DNA from: Bradyrhizobium diazoefficiens
GTDB taxonomy: Bacteria; Pseudomonadota; Alphaproteobacteria; Rhizobiales; Xanthobacteraceae
Direction of reading: 5' to 3'
DNA length: 64,000 nt
NCBI RefSeq assembly: GCF_016612535.1
Contig: NZ_JAENXS010000002.1
Span: 2,046,001-2,110,000 of the forward strand
This document shows positions 17,546-26,506 of this stretch, piece after piece (position 1 is the stretch's first letter; the number at the start of each line of letters is the position of its first letter). A model generated the notes under the pieces. The model did not search any database and had not been told where the DNA came from. It saw nothing but the letters and a program-made list of their open reading frames with translations. The translations under genes and the position numbers were made by a program.

Positions 17546-18661
17546 TCAGGTCGTCTCTTTGCCGGCCGCCTTCACAACACCGAGCGTCGCCAGGAGAGCT
17601 GCCAGTCCCGCATGCCCACCGGTGTCGGTCTTAGCGAAGACACGCCTAAGGTGGGTTTTTACGGTGTTCGGGGAAAGACCCAGAGCAAGTCCGGCCTCTG
17701 CCGTAGTCCGGCCAGAACACGCCGTGACCGCCACGCGCGCTTCCGCCTTTGTCAATCCATACGCATCCATCAACTGCTGTGCGCCTACCGTGTCTCTCTG
17801 TAGCGGGTCGATTATGAAAGCGGCACATGCACCATCGGAAATATGCACCCAGCTGAGGCTGCTCACTTCCCGGCTCCGCAAACCCACGACCACCACCGTG
17901 ATAAGTCGCGTCCGGTCGCTTGAGGGCACACTTGCTGTACCGCCGGCCCCTCCCGCCAATGCCGATCTGACGAGGCTTGCGAGCCGTCTCGAGTGTGCTG
18001 GAGACCACGTTGCGATCGAAGGCTTGAGCTTCAACGTGCCCTCGGCTTCCAGAGAACATGCCGCTCGATTGGCAAACAACACCCGTCCGTGAAGTCCCAT
18101 CACAACGACGCCGTCTGATAGTTTATCGATCACATCAAATGCAGCGTTGCGAAGGGCACGATACCCCGTCAGCTTAAAACCCAAGGTCACCGATCGCCGC
18201 AAGTGTGGTGCCAACGCCTCCAACAACTTCCGTTCCGTGGTCTCAAATTCGCCACGGCTTTTGCTCCGGCAGATATTGAAGGCCACACGGAAGTCATCCC
18301 TCGCAGCGAGGGCAATCATTGCGTTGTGGCCGATGCCCTGCGGTTGCAGGACATCATCGTAGAAGCCGGACTTCTTAAGATCGCCTAAAGCAACGACCTC
18401 GTCTGATAGGACAAGGTGTCCAACGGGCTGCTGCTCCATCGCCAGCGACCAGGGATTCTGCATATGTCGTTCCTGGTAGATACGACTGCACTCTTGATTT
18501 AAACGGCCATTGAAATCGAAGTAGACCTGCTCCGCCGCTAAAGACTGCCCGAAAAGGATTCCACCCTCGCTCTGGGTAAGATCGGCGATCGCTGTGAGAA
18601 CGGCCGGCCACAGCTCGTGCTCCCCTGCAGCGTCATAGATCAAGTCGAGGATACGGTCCAT
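17546..18661 (-). CDS. LuxR-type helix-turn-helix transcriptional regulator
   Basis: The 371-residue protein has a long sensory region, including a PAS-like segment around AAFDVIDKLSDGVVVMGLHGRVLFANRAA (near residues 180-210). A C-terminal LuxR HTH follows: YGLTKAEARVAVTACSGRTT, then LALGLSPNTVKTHLRRVFAKT. It lacks a recognisable phosphoreceiver or autoinducer domain, so the signal is unknown. The start at 18661 is the Met of MDRILDLIYDAAGEHELW, which matches how such regulators begin; no strong ribosome site is seen. It lies downstream of, and on the same strand as, a TSUP permease and a small membrane protein, and may control them. Confidence 0.82.
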   Translation of the reverse strand: MDRILDLIYDAAGEHELWPAVLTAIADLTQSEGGILFGQSLAAEQVYFDFNGRLNQECSRIYQERHMQNPWSLAMEQQPVGHLVLSDEVVALGDLKKSGFYDDVLQPQGIGHNAMIALAARDDFRVAFNICRSKSRGEFETTERKLLEALAPHLRRSVTLGFKLTGYRALRNAAFDVIDKLSDGVVVMGLHGRVLFANRAACSLEAEGTLKLKPSIATWSPAHSRRLASLVRSALAGGAGGTASVPSSDRTRLITVVVVGLRSREVSSLSWVHISDGACAAFIIDPLQRDTVGAQQLMDAYGLTKAEARVAVTACSGRTTAEAGLALGLSPNTVKTHLRRVFAKTDTGGHAGLAALLATLGVVKAAGKETT

Positions 18662-18699
18662 GTGTGCGATCTTTGGATGTCGCTTTACACTATGTGCTA

Positions 18700-18879
18700 T
18701 CACTTCGCCTGAGCTTCGAACAGCGGACCAGTGCGCGCAATCTGGACATCCCGGCTCGACATGAGAGCGAATATCAGCACCATGGCCAGCAGAGATCCAT
18801 AGAAGCCGACGACCACCAGCCGCCACTTGCGTACGACGCGACGGTCTGAAGCAGCGAGATCGGATGAGAACTTCTGCAT
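18700..18879 (-). CDS. Small single-span membrane protein
   Basis: The 59-residue product has a basic N-terminal part (DRRVVRKWR), one hydrophobic helix (LVVVGFYGSLLAMVLIFALM) and a short tail. GGTGGAG stands seven bases before the ATG. It begins 17 bases after the TSUP permease stop, so it is probably translated from the same message and could be a partner of that permease. Confidence 0.6.
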   Translation of the reverse strand: MQKFSSDLAASDRRVVRKWRLVVVGFYGSLLAMVLIFALMSSRDVQIARTGPLFEAQAK

Positions 18880-18896
18880 GAAATACTCCACCAGCC

Positions 18897-19733
18897 CTAT
18901 AGGGGCCTGACAAATCCAAGCCCAGCGGCGATCAGAAACAGCCCTACGATGCGATTGAATGTCGACGTATCCACGCGATTGAAGATCATCAGTCCGAAAT
19001 ATGCGCCCAACACGGCCGGTGCCGCATAGCGAAGAGCATCGAACGGTACAATCTGCGTAGGCCTCACTGCCATCAGTACCGAAATGGACAAGAGCTGGTT
19101 GATGAGGATGAACGGCTGGACGATTGAACGCGTTTGGTGCTTGTCGAACCCTTGGATAAGGCACCACATTGTAACGAACGCGGCGGGAAATGCGGCAAGG
19201 CCGCCGGTGATGCCTCCCAATGCTCCCGACAGGACTCGTCCCCACACGGGATTTCTCCCGGCGCGCAGGTCCGGCTTGAGCGCCGAGAAGATCCCGTAGG
19301 TGATCAGGAGCGCCCCAAGGAGCGGCAGGAAGATCGACGCGGAAGTGTCGCAGAGGAGATAAAGGCCGATCGGCAAGGTTGTCACACTTCCGACGAGATA
19401 AGGAGCGCACTCGCGCAGGCGAATTGTTTCACGCAGACGCCACACGCAATACAGCTGCTGAGCGATTGACGCGACCAACAGAATCTTCACGACGGCAAGC
19501 GGCTCGCTTAAAGTGCGGAAGAGAAATGCGCCTGCTATTGGGGAGAACGCAAAACCTGCGATGCTCGAGAGCAAAGCGGAGAACAAGACGATCCAGGAAG
19601 CAGTCCCCGTCGCAGTGCCGCTAAACGGAACAACAATCGCTAGTGCGAAAAGGAGCAAGCAGGTCGTCGGAACTGTCGGAAGTGCGCGAAGAATGGAGAA
19701 CGCGGAAGCTGCCTTTTGATCCGTTGGCTGCAT
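18897..19733 (-). CDS. Sulfite exporter TauE/SafE (TSUP) family permease
   Basis: The 278-residue protein has about eight hydrophobic helices in two similar halves. The first contains VVKILLVASIAQQLY, and the second contains GALGGITGGLAAFPAAFVTMWCL, the conserved repeat of TSUP carriers of sulfur oxyanions or organosulfonates. GGAGG precedes the ATG at 19733; an upstream in-frame start at 19769 lacks such a site. It is followed at 17 bases by a small membrane protein and then the LuxR-type regulator. A perfect palindrome sits about 165 bases upstream. Confidence 0.82.
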   Translation of the reverse strand: MQPTDQKAASAFSILRALPTVPTTCLLLFALAIVVPFSGTATGTASWIVLFSALLSSIAGFAFSPIAGAFLFRTLSEPLAVVKILLVASIAQQLYCVWRLRETIRLRECAPYLVGSVTTLPIGLYLLCDTSASIFLPLLGALLITYGIFSALKPDLRAGRNPVWGRVLSGALGGITGGLAAFPAAFVTMWCLIQGFDKHQTRSIVQPFILINQLLSISVLMAVRPTQIVPFDALRYAAPAVLGAYFGLMIFNRVDTSTFNRIVGLFLIAAGLGFVRPL

Positions 19734-20672
19734 AAAAACCTCCGTTACGGCAATACTTCCAACCCTCAAATCCAGCTGCAGGCGCGAATGGCATTTTACG
19801 CGCTATGCCGAAGTATGCGTGTGAACGAAATCACCACAAGCGAGTCATTTGAAATTCTCGTCGAATAGCAGGCTAACCTTTGGATCGCGACAAGACGTCA
19901 CCCAACCGGGTGACGAATAACGGAACAGCGTTGAAAATGCGGTGCTCACGAATGCCGATCGCTCTGACGACGGGTCTTCTGCTCAGAAAGCATGCGCGGT
20001 CAGGCGCGCAAATAGGCTGAAACCCAACTAATTGTATTCATCTGAAATGCAACCACGCTTATTCGACGCAAGTCCTGTCATAGTTTCGTCGCAGGTTGAA
20101 AGGAAGATTATCGTCTGGGTTCAACCTCGAGGCCGAGACTCTTCGTGCATCGCCCATGTGTCATCCGCCTTCTGGCAACGACAATCGCTCTCGCCGTTGC
20201 GATTGGGACTTTGGCAGGTAAGCCGCCTGCCGATGGCTATCACAAAGGCCGCCTGCGAGTGCAATTCGTCGCGAAGTAGGGCGCGAACTCATTTTTTCGC
20301 AGCCATGGCCCGATTGGGGCGAGTTGATCGAAAACTACAGAGTTGAACGCAAATTTGGCGCGTCGCCATCGCAGGACGACGGTCGTTTACTTGAGGAACG
20401 CGACGCGCCTTTCGTGCGGCATCGGCTCAATTGCGCTCCTTGTTGTTCAGGCGTTCATACCGCAGGTTTCGAAACCGCAGTCTGGCAGACTTGATCACCT
20501 TCGTCCGACCAAAAATAATAATGCGCGTAGCTCGACGCCGGCAACGGTGTAGTTTGAGTAAAGCACACATCGTCTAACCGCCGGTGCCTCCAAATCCTTC
20601 GCTACTTAAGGTTGGCGCAAGCCAGCGTCTTGGTGTAGTCTCCGCAGACCCAAGTCCAGCAGGAGCGCTACA
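19734..20672. other. Long intergenic stretch with a palindrome and a possible small ORF
   Basis: Nothing longer than about 100 codons looks real. The stretch holds the palindrome at 19896-19915. It also holds a 44-codon reading on the plus strand from the GTG at 20145 to 20279, with a hydrophobic signal-like segment (RLLATTIALAVAIGTLAG) and the ending KPPADGYHKGRLRVQFVAK. That small ORF resembles the one at 4555-4725. The rest shows no feature I can name. Confidence 0.4.
19896..19915. promoter_or_regulatory. Perfect palindrome CGTCACCC-N4-GGGTGACG
   Basis: Eight-base arms with spacer AACC form a 20-base perfect inverted repeat, followed by AAT. A closely similar site, TTCACCC-GATT-GGGTGAC, lies at 21223-21240 before the lipocalin-like gene, and both are followed by GAA. 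The recurrence suggests an operator for a dimeric regulator; the nearby LuxR-type protein is a candidate. Confidence 0.5.
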
Positions 20673-21149
20673 ATGCTTTCCGCCAAGCTGATTTTTGGTG
20701 TCCTCATTGCAGTCAGTTCGCTCGGAGCAGCGCAGGCGCAGGAACCGGCAGCACGATACGTCCGCGTTACGGACGCCGACATCAAGTGGAGCCCGATTCC
20801 ATCTATGCCGAAGGGAACACAAATCGCTATTCTGTATGGCAACCCTGCCGCACATGGCTTGTTTACGCTCCGCTTGAAGATACCTGCCCACTCCAAGGTG
20901 CCCGTGCACTTCAATCCGGACGAGCGGGTCCGTACGATCATTTCGGGAACGTATTATTCTGCGCTCGGCGATAAAGTAGATAACTCGAAGTTGATGGCGT
21001 TTCCGGCGGGCACGGTTTCAAGCGTGTCAGCGAAGGCGTGGCAATTTGCCGAAACGCGGGATGAGGAAGTCGTCTTTCAGGTCACTGGTATCGGACCGAC
21101 CGGCATCACGTACCTCAATCCAGATGAAGATCCGCGGAAAGCTAACTAG
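20673..21149 (+). CDS. Exported cupin-like protein
   Basis: The 158-residue protein has a signal peptide (LIFGVLIAVSSLGAAQAQ) and a single cupin-type beta-barrel: KIPAHSKVPVHFNPDERVRTIISGTYYSALGD, then a second motif near KAWQFAETRDEEVVFQVTGIGP. The first motif has H-x3-PVH-x4-E spacing, so metal binding is possible. GGAG lies eight bases before the ATG. It is likely periplasmic; the reaction is unknown. Confidence 0.78.
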   Translation: MLSAKLIFGVLIAVSSLGAAQAQEPAARYVRVTDADIKWSPIPSMPKGTQIAILYGNPAAHGLFTLRLKIPAHSKVPVHFNPDERVRTIISGTYYSALGDKVDNSKLMAFPAGTVSSVSAKAWQFAETRDEEVVFQVTGIGPTGITYLNPDEDPRKAN

Positions 21150-21222
21150 GGCACAAGCCGATAATCCGGTCGGCTGCTCTTCCTACATGACAGGACGTTT
21201 GCCGATTTTGACAGGCATGAGT

Positions 21223-21240
21223 TTCACCCGATTGGGTGAC
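21223..21240. promoter_or_regulatory. Palindrome TTCACCC-N4-GGGTGAC upstream of the lipocalin-like gene
   Basis: This is the second copy of the motif at 19896-19915, here about 60 bases before the ATG at 21301, where an operator or activator site would be expected. The arms pair over TCACCC/GGGTGA, and GAAAT follows as GAAT does in the first copy. Confidence 0.5.
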
Positions 21241-21300
21241 GAAATCTTCTGGTGCGAGTGCCACCATTTCAAAGGCTAGCAAAATAAGGGAGCTTGTGAC

Positions 21301-21783
21301 ATGCGCGTCATTGTTTCATTGCTTTTCATTGTTTTATCTTTCTCACTGGCTCATGCCAGCGATGACACCAAACAGAAGCTGCGCGGTGTGTGGAAGCTGG
21401 AAAGCTTTGTTGTCGAGAGCATCGAGACAAAGGAACGGAGATACGTCTATGGCGAAAAGCCCAACGGTTATCTGATCGTCACACCCGAACGATTTACGGC
21501 CATCATCACAGGTCAAGGTCGAAAGCCGGCCCAGACCGATCAGGAACGATCGGTGCTTTTGCGATCAATGTTTGCATACACGGGCCCTTACACCGTCGAG
21601 GGCGACCATCTCACGACGAAAGTGGACGTTTCGTGGAATGAGATCTGGACGGGTACCGATCAGGTGCGCACTTTCCAACTCGACGGAGACAAGCTCTTCG
21701 TGGAAACGCTGCCAGCACCGGGCCCCAATCAACAGGTGCCCGGTTTGGTTAAAGGCATTTTATCCTTCTCGCGATCGAAATGA
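21301..21783 (+). CDS. Exported lipocalin-like domain protein
   Basis: The 160-residue protein carries a signal peptide (MRVIVSLLFIVLSFSLAHA). One lipocalin-like barrel follows: LRGVWKLESFVVE, then a YGEKPNGYLIVTPERFTAIIT segment, YTVEGDHLTTKVDVSWNEIWTG and RTFQLDGDKLFVET. This is the Lipocalin_5-type pattern of short secreted proteins. AAGGGAG precedes the start. Ligand unknown. The palindrome at 21223 suggests regulated expression. Confidence 0.78.
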   Translation: MRVIVSLLFIVLSFSLAHASDDTKQKLRGVWKLESFVVESIETKERRYVYGEKPNGYLIVTPERFTAIITGQGRKPAQTDQERSVLLRSMFAYTGPYTVEGDHLTTKVDVSWNEIWTGTDQVRTFQLDGDKLFVETLPAPGPNQQVPGLVKGILSFSRSK

Positions 21784-21999
21784 ACAGTCCGCCCCACTTT
21801 TGGCGGCGGGTCTAGAAGTGGTCAGCTTTGGGTCAATTGCGTCGGTTGCCCGCGATGCTAGGGCTTAGCGTACGCCTCCGCGCAACTTCGAAACCTTCAA
21901 CGGGCCAGAAGCGCACATTGGCCGCGAGCCGATGCGCGGATATTCTTCAGGTTGCATCCGCTGACAGTCAGATCTTCTTTGAACAATAGGAATTTTGTC

Positions 22000-22821
22000 A
22001 TGACGAAAAGTGGCATTACACGTCGCCGCGTGCTCCACAGTGCTGCCGCTGGCGGTCTCGTGACAGCAGCGGCCCCCGGCGCGATCGGTACCGCCCGCGC
22101 GCAATCGGTGCGAAAGACCTTCGTCCTTGTCAGCGGGGCTTTTTGCGGTGGCTGGATATGGCGCCGGGTCGCGGACCGGCTCGAACAGGGCGGCCACAAA
22201 GTGTTCGCTCCGTCACTCACGGGTTTGGGCGACCGCTCGCATTTGCTGAGCAAGGACGTCAATCTGGACACTCACATCGCCGACGTCGTCAACCTGATCA
22301 AATGGGAAAGTCTCGAGAACGTCTGCCTTGTGGCGTGGTCCTATGCCGGCTACGTAGGCTCCGGCGCGCTCGAAAGCGTCGGCGATCGCGTCTCATCGGC
22401 TGTATGGCTTGATGCCTTCATTCCAGCCGACGGACAAAGGGCGGCGGACACCGCAGCCGAGGCCGTTCGTAAAGCCATACAAGCGGCCATCGACAAGGGC
22501 GAACCAGGCGTTCGCGGATTGGTGAAGATTTCCACCGACGCTATTGTTGCCGAACGCGATCGGGCATTCGTCGAATCCAAAGCTACTCCGCATCCAGTCG
22601 GCACCTATCTCCAGCCAATCAAGGTTTCCGGGGCGCTCCAAAAGATTGCGAAGAAGACATACGTCCGCCTGCCAAAATTTCCACAACCGCTCTTTGACAA
22701 GGCACTTGCAGACTGCAAGGGCGACAAGTCTTGGGCCACATTTGAACTGCCGGACGTGGGGCACATAGTCATGCTCGATGCACCAGACCGCGTCAGCGAG
22801 TTGATATTACAAGCCGCGTGA
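22000..22821 (+). CDS. Tat-exported alpha/beta hydrolase
   Basis: The 273-residue protein starts with a twin-arginine signal (SGITRRRVLHSAAAGGLVTA, cleaved near ARAQS). The fold then resembles salicylate-esterase-like hydrolases: FVLVSGAFCGGWIWRRV, LTGLGDRSHLL, VCLVAWSYAGYVG, and a final DVGHIVMLDAP. The nucleophile elbow reads A-W-S-Y-A rather than G-x-S-x-G, with the serine in place, and the C-terminal His is present in VGH. AGGA precedes the ATG at 22000. The substrate is unknown; it should act in the periplasm. Confidence 0.82.
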   Translation: MTKSGITRRRVLHSAAAGGLVTAAAPGAIGTARAQSVRKTFVLVSGAFCGGWIWRRVADRLEQGGHKVFAPSLTGLGDRSHLLSKDVNLDTHIADVVNLIKWESLENVCLVAWSYAGYVGSGALESVGDRVSSAVWLDAFIPADGQRAADTAAEAVRKAIQAAIDKGEPGVRGLVKISTDAIVAERDRAFVESKATPHPVGTYLQPIKVSGALQKIAKKTYVRLPKFPQPLFDKALADCKGDKSWATFELPDVGHIVMLDAPDRVSELILQAA

Positions 22822-22992
22822 GATCGACCTCCCCATGACATAAGATGCTGGCACCACGTCGAAATGCGCCACGTCCGCTTTGGGTCAAAGTTGACAGTCG
22901 GTCGGGCCGCGTTAATCCGCTAAGGGGCAGAACCCGACCAACATCCGAAATACTTTTCGGCCCAACAAAAAACGGCACCCCCAAAAACTGAA

Positions 22993-23017
22993 AAGGCCCT
23001 AGTTGCCAGGGGGCCTT
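22993..23017 (-). terminator. Rho-independent-like terminator of the porin gene
   Basis: On the minus strand the arms AAGGCCC and GGGCCTT (22993-22999 and 23011-23017) enclose an 11-base loop and are followed by TTTT-rich sequence. It lies 30 bases after the stop of the outer-membrane protein gene. Confidence 0.7.
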
Positions 23018-23046
23018 CACACTATGAAATTAAGTCGTCCGCCTTG

Positions 23047-23913
23047 TCAGTCGAACTGGTAGCTCAGGCGCGCACGCACCGTTTGAACGTCAAAACCACG
23101 ATAGGTGAACTTGCCGCAGTTTTGGCCAGCCACGCTGCACTCGTAGAATGGAGCCGGCGCACCTGTGGCAACGGTCGTGTAGCCTCCGGTCGAGGAGGCA
23201 TCGCCATCAAAGCGGTAGTAGAGATATTCCGCACCGACCACCCAGTTCCGCGTCGGCTTGAATTCGGCGCCGGCACCCACGACGAATCCTACGCGCGTAT
23301 TGCTTGCCCGGCTACGCAGGACCTGCCCGCCACCAGGGCAAAGGGTCGCCGGGGTACCGGTACAGTTGATGTTCCCGGTGTATTGGACATCAGCGAAGGC
23401 AACGCCGCCGGTGCCGTAGACCAGCCACTGGCTCGTCGCATAACCTAAGCGGCCGCGCACACTCGCGAGCCAGTTTACCTGGGTCTGCAGAAATGCGTTG
23501 TCGGTCAGGTTGGAAACGCCACCGCACTGCGCGCGCATGCCAAAGAGATTCGAGCAGATGATTCCCGGCGCGGCGCTGGACTTCAGGTTAGTCCAGTCCC
23601 AGTCGCCTTCGATGCCAACCAACCAGCTGCTGCTCGGCATCTGGAAATTGTAGCCAGCGTGAAATCCCGCAATGCCGTTCGCGCTGCTTGAGCCGGTCAC
23701 CGTAATGGGGGTAATGGCGTTAATGGCGCCATCGACGTAGGACATCGATGGATCCGACATGAATGCGCCACCACCGTTGATGCCGACATAGAAGCCGGTC
23801 CAGGACGGCAAAGCGACGACGGCAGCCGAACGCGCTTTAGTTGCTAGGTCGGCTGCCGCAGCGGCGACGGAGCTGAATGCCAGAGCCGCGACAACAAGGG
23901 CAAGTTTTTTCAT
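23047..23913 (-). CDS. Outer-membrane beta-barrel protein (Omp25/Omp31-like)
   Basis: The 288-residue protein has a signal peptide (MKKLALVVAALAFSSVAAAAA). A typical small barrel of alphaproteobacteria follows, with SWTGFYVGINGGGAF at the N terminus, NWLASVRGRLGYA and GVAFADVQY in the middle, NWVVGAEYLYYRFDG near the end, and a C-terminal LSYQFD with terminal aromatic strand. Four cysteines in surface loops (IICSNLFGMRAQCG, INCTGTPATLC) may form disulfides. GGGAGA precedes the start, and a terminator follows. Confidence 0.88.
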   Translation of the reverse strand: MKKLALVVAALAFSSVAAAAADLATKARSAAVVALPSWTGFYVGINGGGAFMSDPSMSYVDGAINAITPITVTGSSSANGIAGFHAGYNFQMPSSSWLVGIEGDWDWTNLKSSAAPGIICSNLFGMRAQCGGVSNLTDNAFLQTQVNWLASVRGRLGYATSQWLVYGTGGVAFADVQYTGNINCTGTPATLCPGGGQVLRSRASNTRVGFVVGAGAEFKPTRNWVVGAEYLYYRFDGDASSTGGYTTVATGAPAPFYECSVAGQNCGKFTYRGFDVQTVRARLSYQFD

Positions 23914-24440
23914 GTTAAGGTCTCCCCAAAATATCGGGGAGCAAAGTGGGTGAACCTCCTGCGCGCCACATCAACCGGAAGGTTGAGAAGAGTGTGTTCG
24001 CCGATGACTGTGCCAATTTGACCACAGTCTAATTCGGAACGTGCCGGACGCGCCGATGCATACTCGCTGGCTAAGCGCGAATTTGCACCAAATGCTCAAC
24101 TTTTGAATGCACCGGTGAGGTCTGCTTCGGTCAAAATGCGACGTCGGACGCCCGCTCGAGGTCCGCTTCACCTTTGAAAGCCGACATTCAGCAGAGCGCG
24201 CCCAGCATGACCGGAATAGACCACAAGCGGAAATTCATGTTCACGCGTCTAGCCATCAGAGCACAAGTACTGGGTCCCGACGCTCCGTCGCTCGGAGCCG
24301 ATCAGCTTCAAATTGAAAGTCCGATAATGCGTGCTTGACTAATTGGCCTGCAGGCTCGGCCAACTGTGAGCACCGTCACTTCACGACCCCGCCAATCAGG
24401 ATACCGTCTTGCATCTTTGATGAATAAAAGGAACCTCACC
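23914..24440. other. Intergenic region with Bradyrhizobium-type intergenic repeat pieces
   Basis: No gene is evident. Around 24124-24200 the words GGTCCGCTTCACCTTTGAA and GCCGACATTCAG belong to a repeat type that I remember as abundant between Bradyrhizobium genes. Related pieces with CCGCTTTGGGTCAA occur at about 21829 and 22868 and at the IS1182 target sites. Confidence 0.35.
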
Positions 24441-24734
24441 ATGGTTGCCGTTTCGCTCCTTGCCAAATCAAGCTTGTTCATTCTGCTCACCGCGACATTG
24501 ACCACCGCGGCCTATGCCGGCGGCGGACACAGCGGTTCGAACGCCTCAAATGGGTCGCCCGTTGTGCGCGATCATCGGGGTCCGGAGGAGGCAATCGGCA
24601 ACACCGTCGGCGGGCCTTGCTATGGTGGCTGTGTGGGTCAAGGCGGCCTAGGGGATACGCGGCCGGCTCAGAACCAAGATCACAGCACCGGAAACGGGAC
24701 CGCGAAGGTAAACGATCATCGTACGGGCCACTAG
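24441..24734 (+). CDS. Small secreted Gly/Asn-rich protein
   Basis: The ATG at 24441 has AAAAGGAA about eight bases upstream and gives 97 residues. A signal peptide (LLAKSSLFILLTATLTTAAYA) is followed by a low-complexity, Gly, Asn and His-rich mature part with two cysteines (GGPCYGGCVGQGG). An earlier in-frame ATG at 24420 is possible. Function unknown. Confidence 0.55.
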   Translation: MVAVSLLAKSSLFILLTATLTTAAYAGGGHSGSNASNGSPVVRDHRGPEEAIGNTVGGPCYGGCVGQGGLGDTRPAQNQDHSTGNGTAKVNDHRTGH

Positions 24735-24833
24735 AAGCGGAACATGAACAGCGGTCCATCTTGGTGGCGTCATCATTGCCTAACTCTGGAAGGCGAGGAC
24801 GACGCGCCATAGTTCGCCAGCCCGCTTTGGGTC

Positions 24834-26506
24834 TTGGTCGTGTAAAAACCCTGTTGCGTGACGGCCGGCCGGCGCGGTCGAACTCAGCTACCGCAGTCCG
24901 ATCAATTTGGGCAGATTTTACGGCCATTCGACCAGAACTCATCCTGGCGCGACGTCGGGATCCTTTCGCGCCCCATGAACCGTAACGGTGCGCGCCGGCG
25001 CCCGTATCACGCCCTCACTGCCGCCAGCAGCGGTTTCATCCCGACGATGTTCAGCACGCGTGTCAGATTGTAGCCGAGCACGCACAACGCCATCTCGGTC
25101 GCAACTTTCGGCAGCGTCACGCACAAGAAGTGCGTCGCGCCCATGCGCATCTTCAGTGTGCCGAATGGATGCTCGACGGTCTCGCGGCGTGTGCGCATGG
25201 CGCTTGGATTCTTGTCGAGCCGCGCCTGCGCGCGTTCGAGAACGTCCTCGTGTACCCATCGCTTGATACGGCGTTGCGGGCTCGGCGTGCACTTCGATTT
25301 GAGCGGACAGGTTTTGCAGGCGTTCGTCCAATAGTTGCGCAGCTTCTGGCCGTCTTCCTCGTTGGTATAGTAATATTTGAGTTTCTCACCGGCCGGGCAG
25401 CGATAAACATCCTCGTCCGGCAGATAGGCAAAGTCCTGTTTGCCGAAGCGCCCCGAAGCCTTCGCACCCGATGTCATCGGCTTTGGCAACGTCACCGTGA
25501 TGCCAGATTGCTCGCACGCCAGGATTTCTTCGCCCTTGAAGTAGCCGCGATCGGCGACAACATCGAGCGTGTCGGCCTGAAGAACGGCCTTGGCTTGCTG
25601 GGCTATGTTTGCAAGTTGCGACCGGTCTGACCCGCTTGTTGTCACCTCGTGCGCGACGATCAGATGGTTTTCTGTATCGACCGCCGTCTGCACGTTGTAG
25701 CCGACGACACCGGAACCACGGCCGCTCGTGGCCATCGAACGGCTGTCGGGATCGGTGAACGATATCTGCTGATCTGGCGACGCCAGGACCTGTTGTTCAA
25801 TGGCTGCGAGTTTCGCCATTTCAACCGTTAGATTTTCGAGCCGTTCTTTGATCCGCGTCTTTTTCAATTCCAGCGCTTCCGAAGGCTCCTGCCGGTCGGC
25901 GGTATCGAGCTGAGCGAGATAGCGCGCAACACTCTCCTCCAATTGCGTGCGCCGCCGCTCGACCTTGCCGCGCGTGAAGTTCTTATCGCGATTGTTGACG
26001 GCTTTGAATTTGCTGCCGTCGATGGCGACGCTGGCTGTCGCGAGCAATCCCATCTTGCGGCACACCTCGACGAAGCGCGCGCAGACTTTTTTGATGCCGG
26101 GACCATTGTCCTTGCGGAAATCGGCAATCGTTTTGTGATCGGGCGCAAGCCGGGCGAGCAGCCACATCACTTCGACGTTGCGGCCAGCTTCACACTCGAG
26201 CCGGCGGCTCGAATGCACACGGTTGAGATACCCGTAAATGTAGAGCCTTAAGAGCGCGGCCGGATGATACGACGGCCTACCTGGGCCGGCAGGCTCAACG
26301 CCGCCGAACCCAAGTTCAGCCAGATCGAGGCCCGCAACGAAGGCGTCGATCACGCGAACCGGATTGTCGTCCGCGACCCAATCATCCAGGCATTCCGGCA
26401 ACAAAGTCGATTGCCCGCGGTCAGCCCCTTGAACGAAGCGCCTCATGCCCAGCCCCCGCCGAATCAGTGCGGGAATCATAGCAGCACAGCGTTTTCACAC
26501 AGCCAG
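24834..26506 (-). mobile_element. IS1182-family element, copy B
   Basis: It is the same 1673-base element as copy A, in the same orientation, flanked by GGTC (24830-24833 and 26507-26510). I see only about five substitutions relative to copy A, for example within the left end (AAAACCCTG for AAAACGCTG). The near identity implies recent transposition or gene conversion. Confidence 0.82.
25007..26446 (-). CDS. IS1182-family transposase (copy B)
   Basis: The translation differs from copy A by one visible residue (Thr for Met in RMGATHFL near the C terminus, the state also present in the second-type element). The full 479-residue reading frame is intact. The in-frame ATG at 26479 is the alternative start. 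Confidence 0.92.
   Translation of the reverse strand: MRRFVQGADRGQSTLLPECLDDWVADDNPVRVIDAFVAGLDLAELGFGGVEPAGPGRPSYHPAALLRLYIYGYLNRVHSSRRLECEAGRNVEVMWLLARLAPDHKTIADFRKDNGPGIKKVCARFVEVCRKMGLLATASVAIDGSKFKAVNNRDKNFTRGKVERRRTQLEESVARYLAQLDTADRQEPSEALELKKTRIKERLENLTVEMAKLAAIEQQVLASPDQQISFTDPDSRSMATSGRGSGVVGYNVQTAVDTENHLIVAHEVTTSGSDRSQLANIAQQAKAVLQADTLDVVADRGYFKGEEILACEQSGITVTLPKPMTSGAKASGRFGKQDFAYLPDEDVYRCPAGEKLKYYYTNEEDGQKLRNYWTNACKTCPLKSKCTPSPQRRIKRWVHEDVLERAQARLDKNPSAMRTRRETVEHPFGTLKMRMGATHFLCVTLPKVATEMALCVLGYNLTRVLNIVGMKPLLAAVRA

Noticed and set aside
12530..26506. A composite transposon made of IS1182 copies A and B.
   Set aside because: Each copy has its own GGTC flanks and sits in its own copy of the target repeat, so independent insertions explain the data better.
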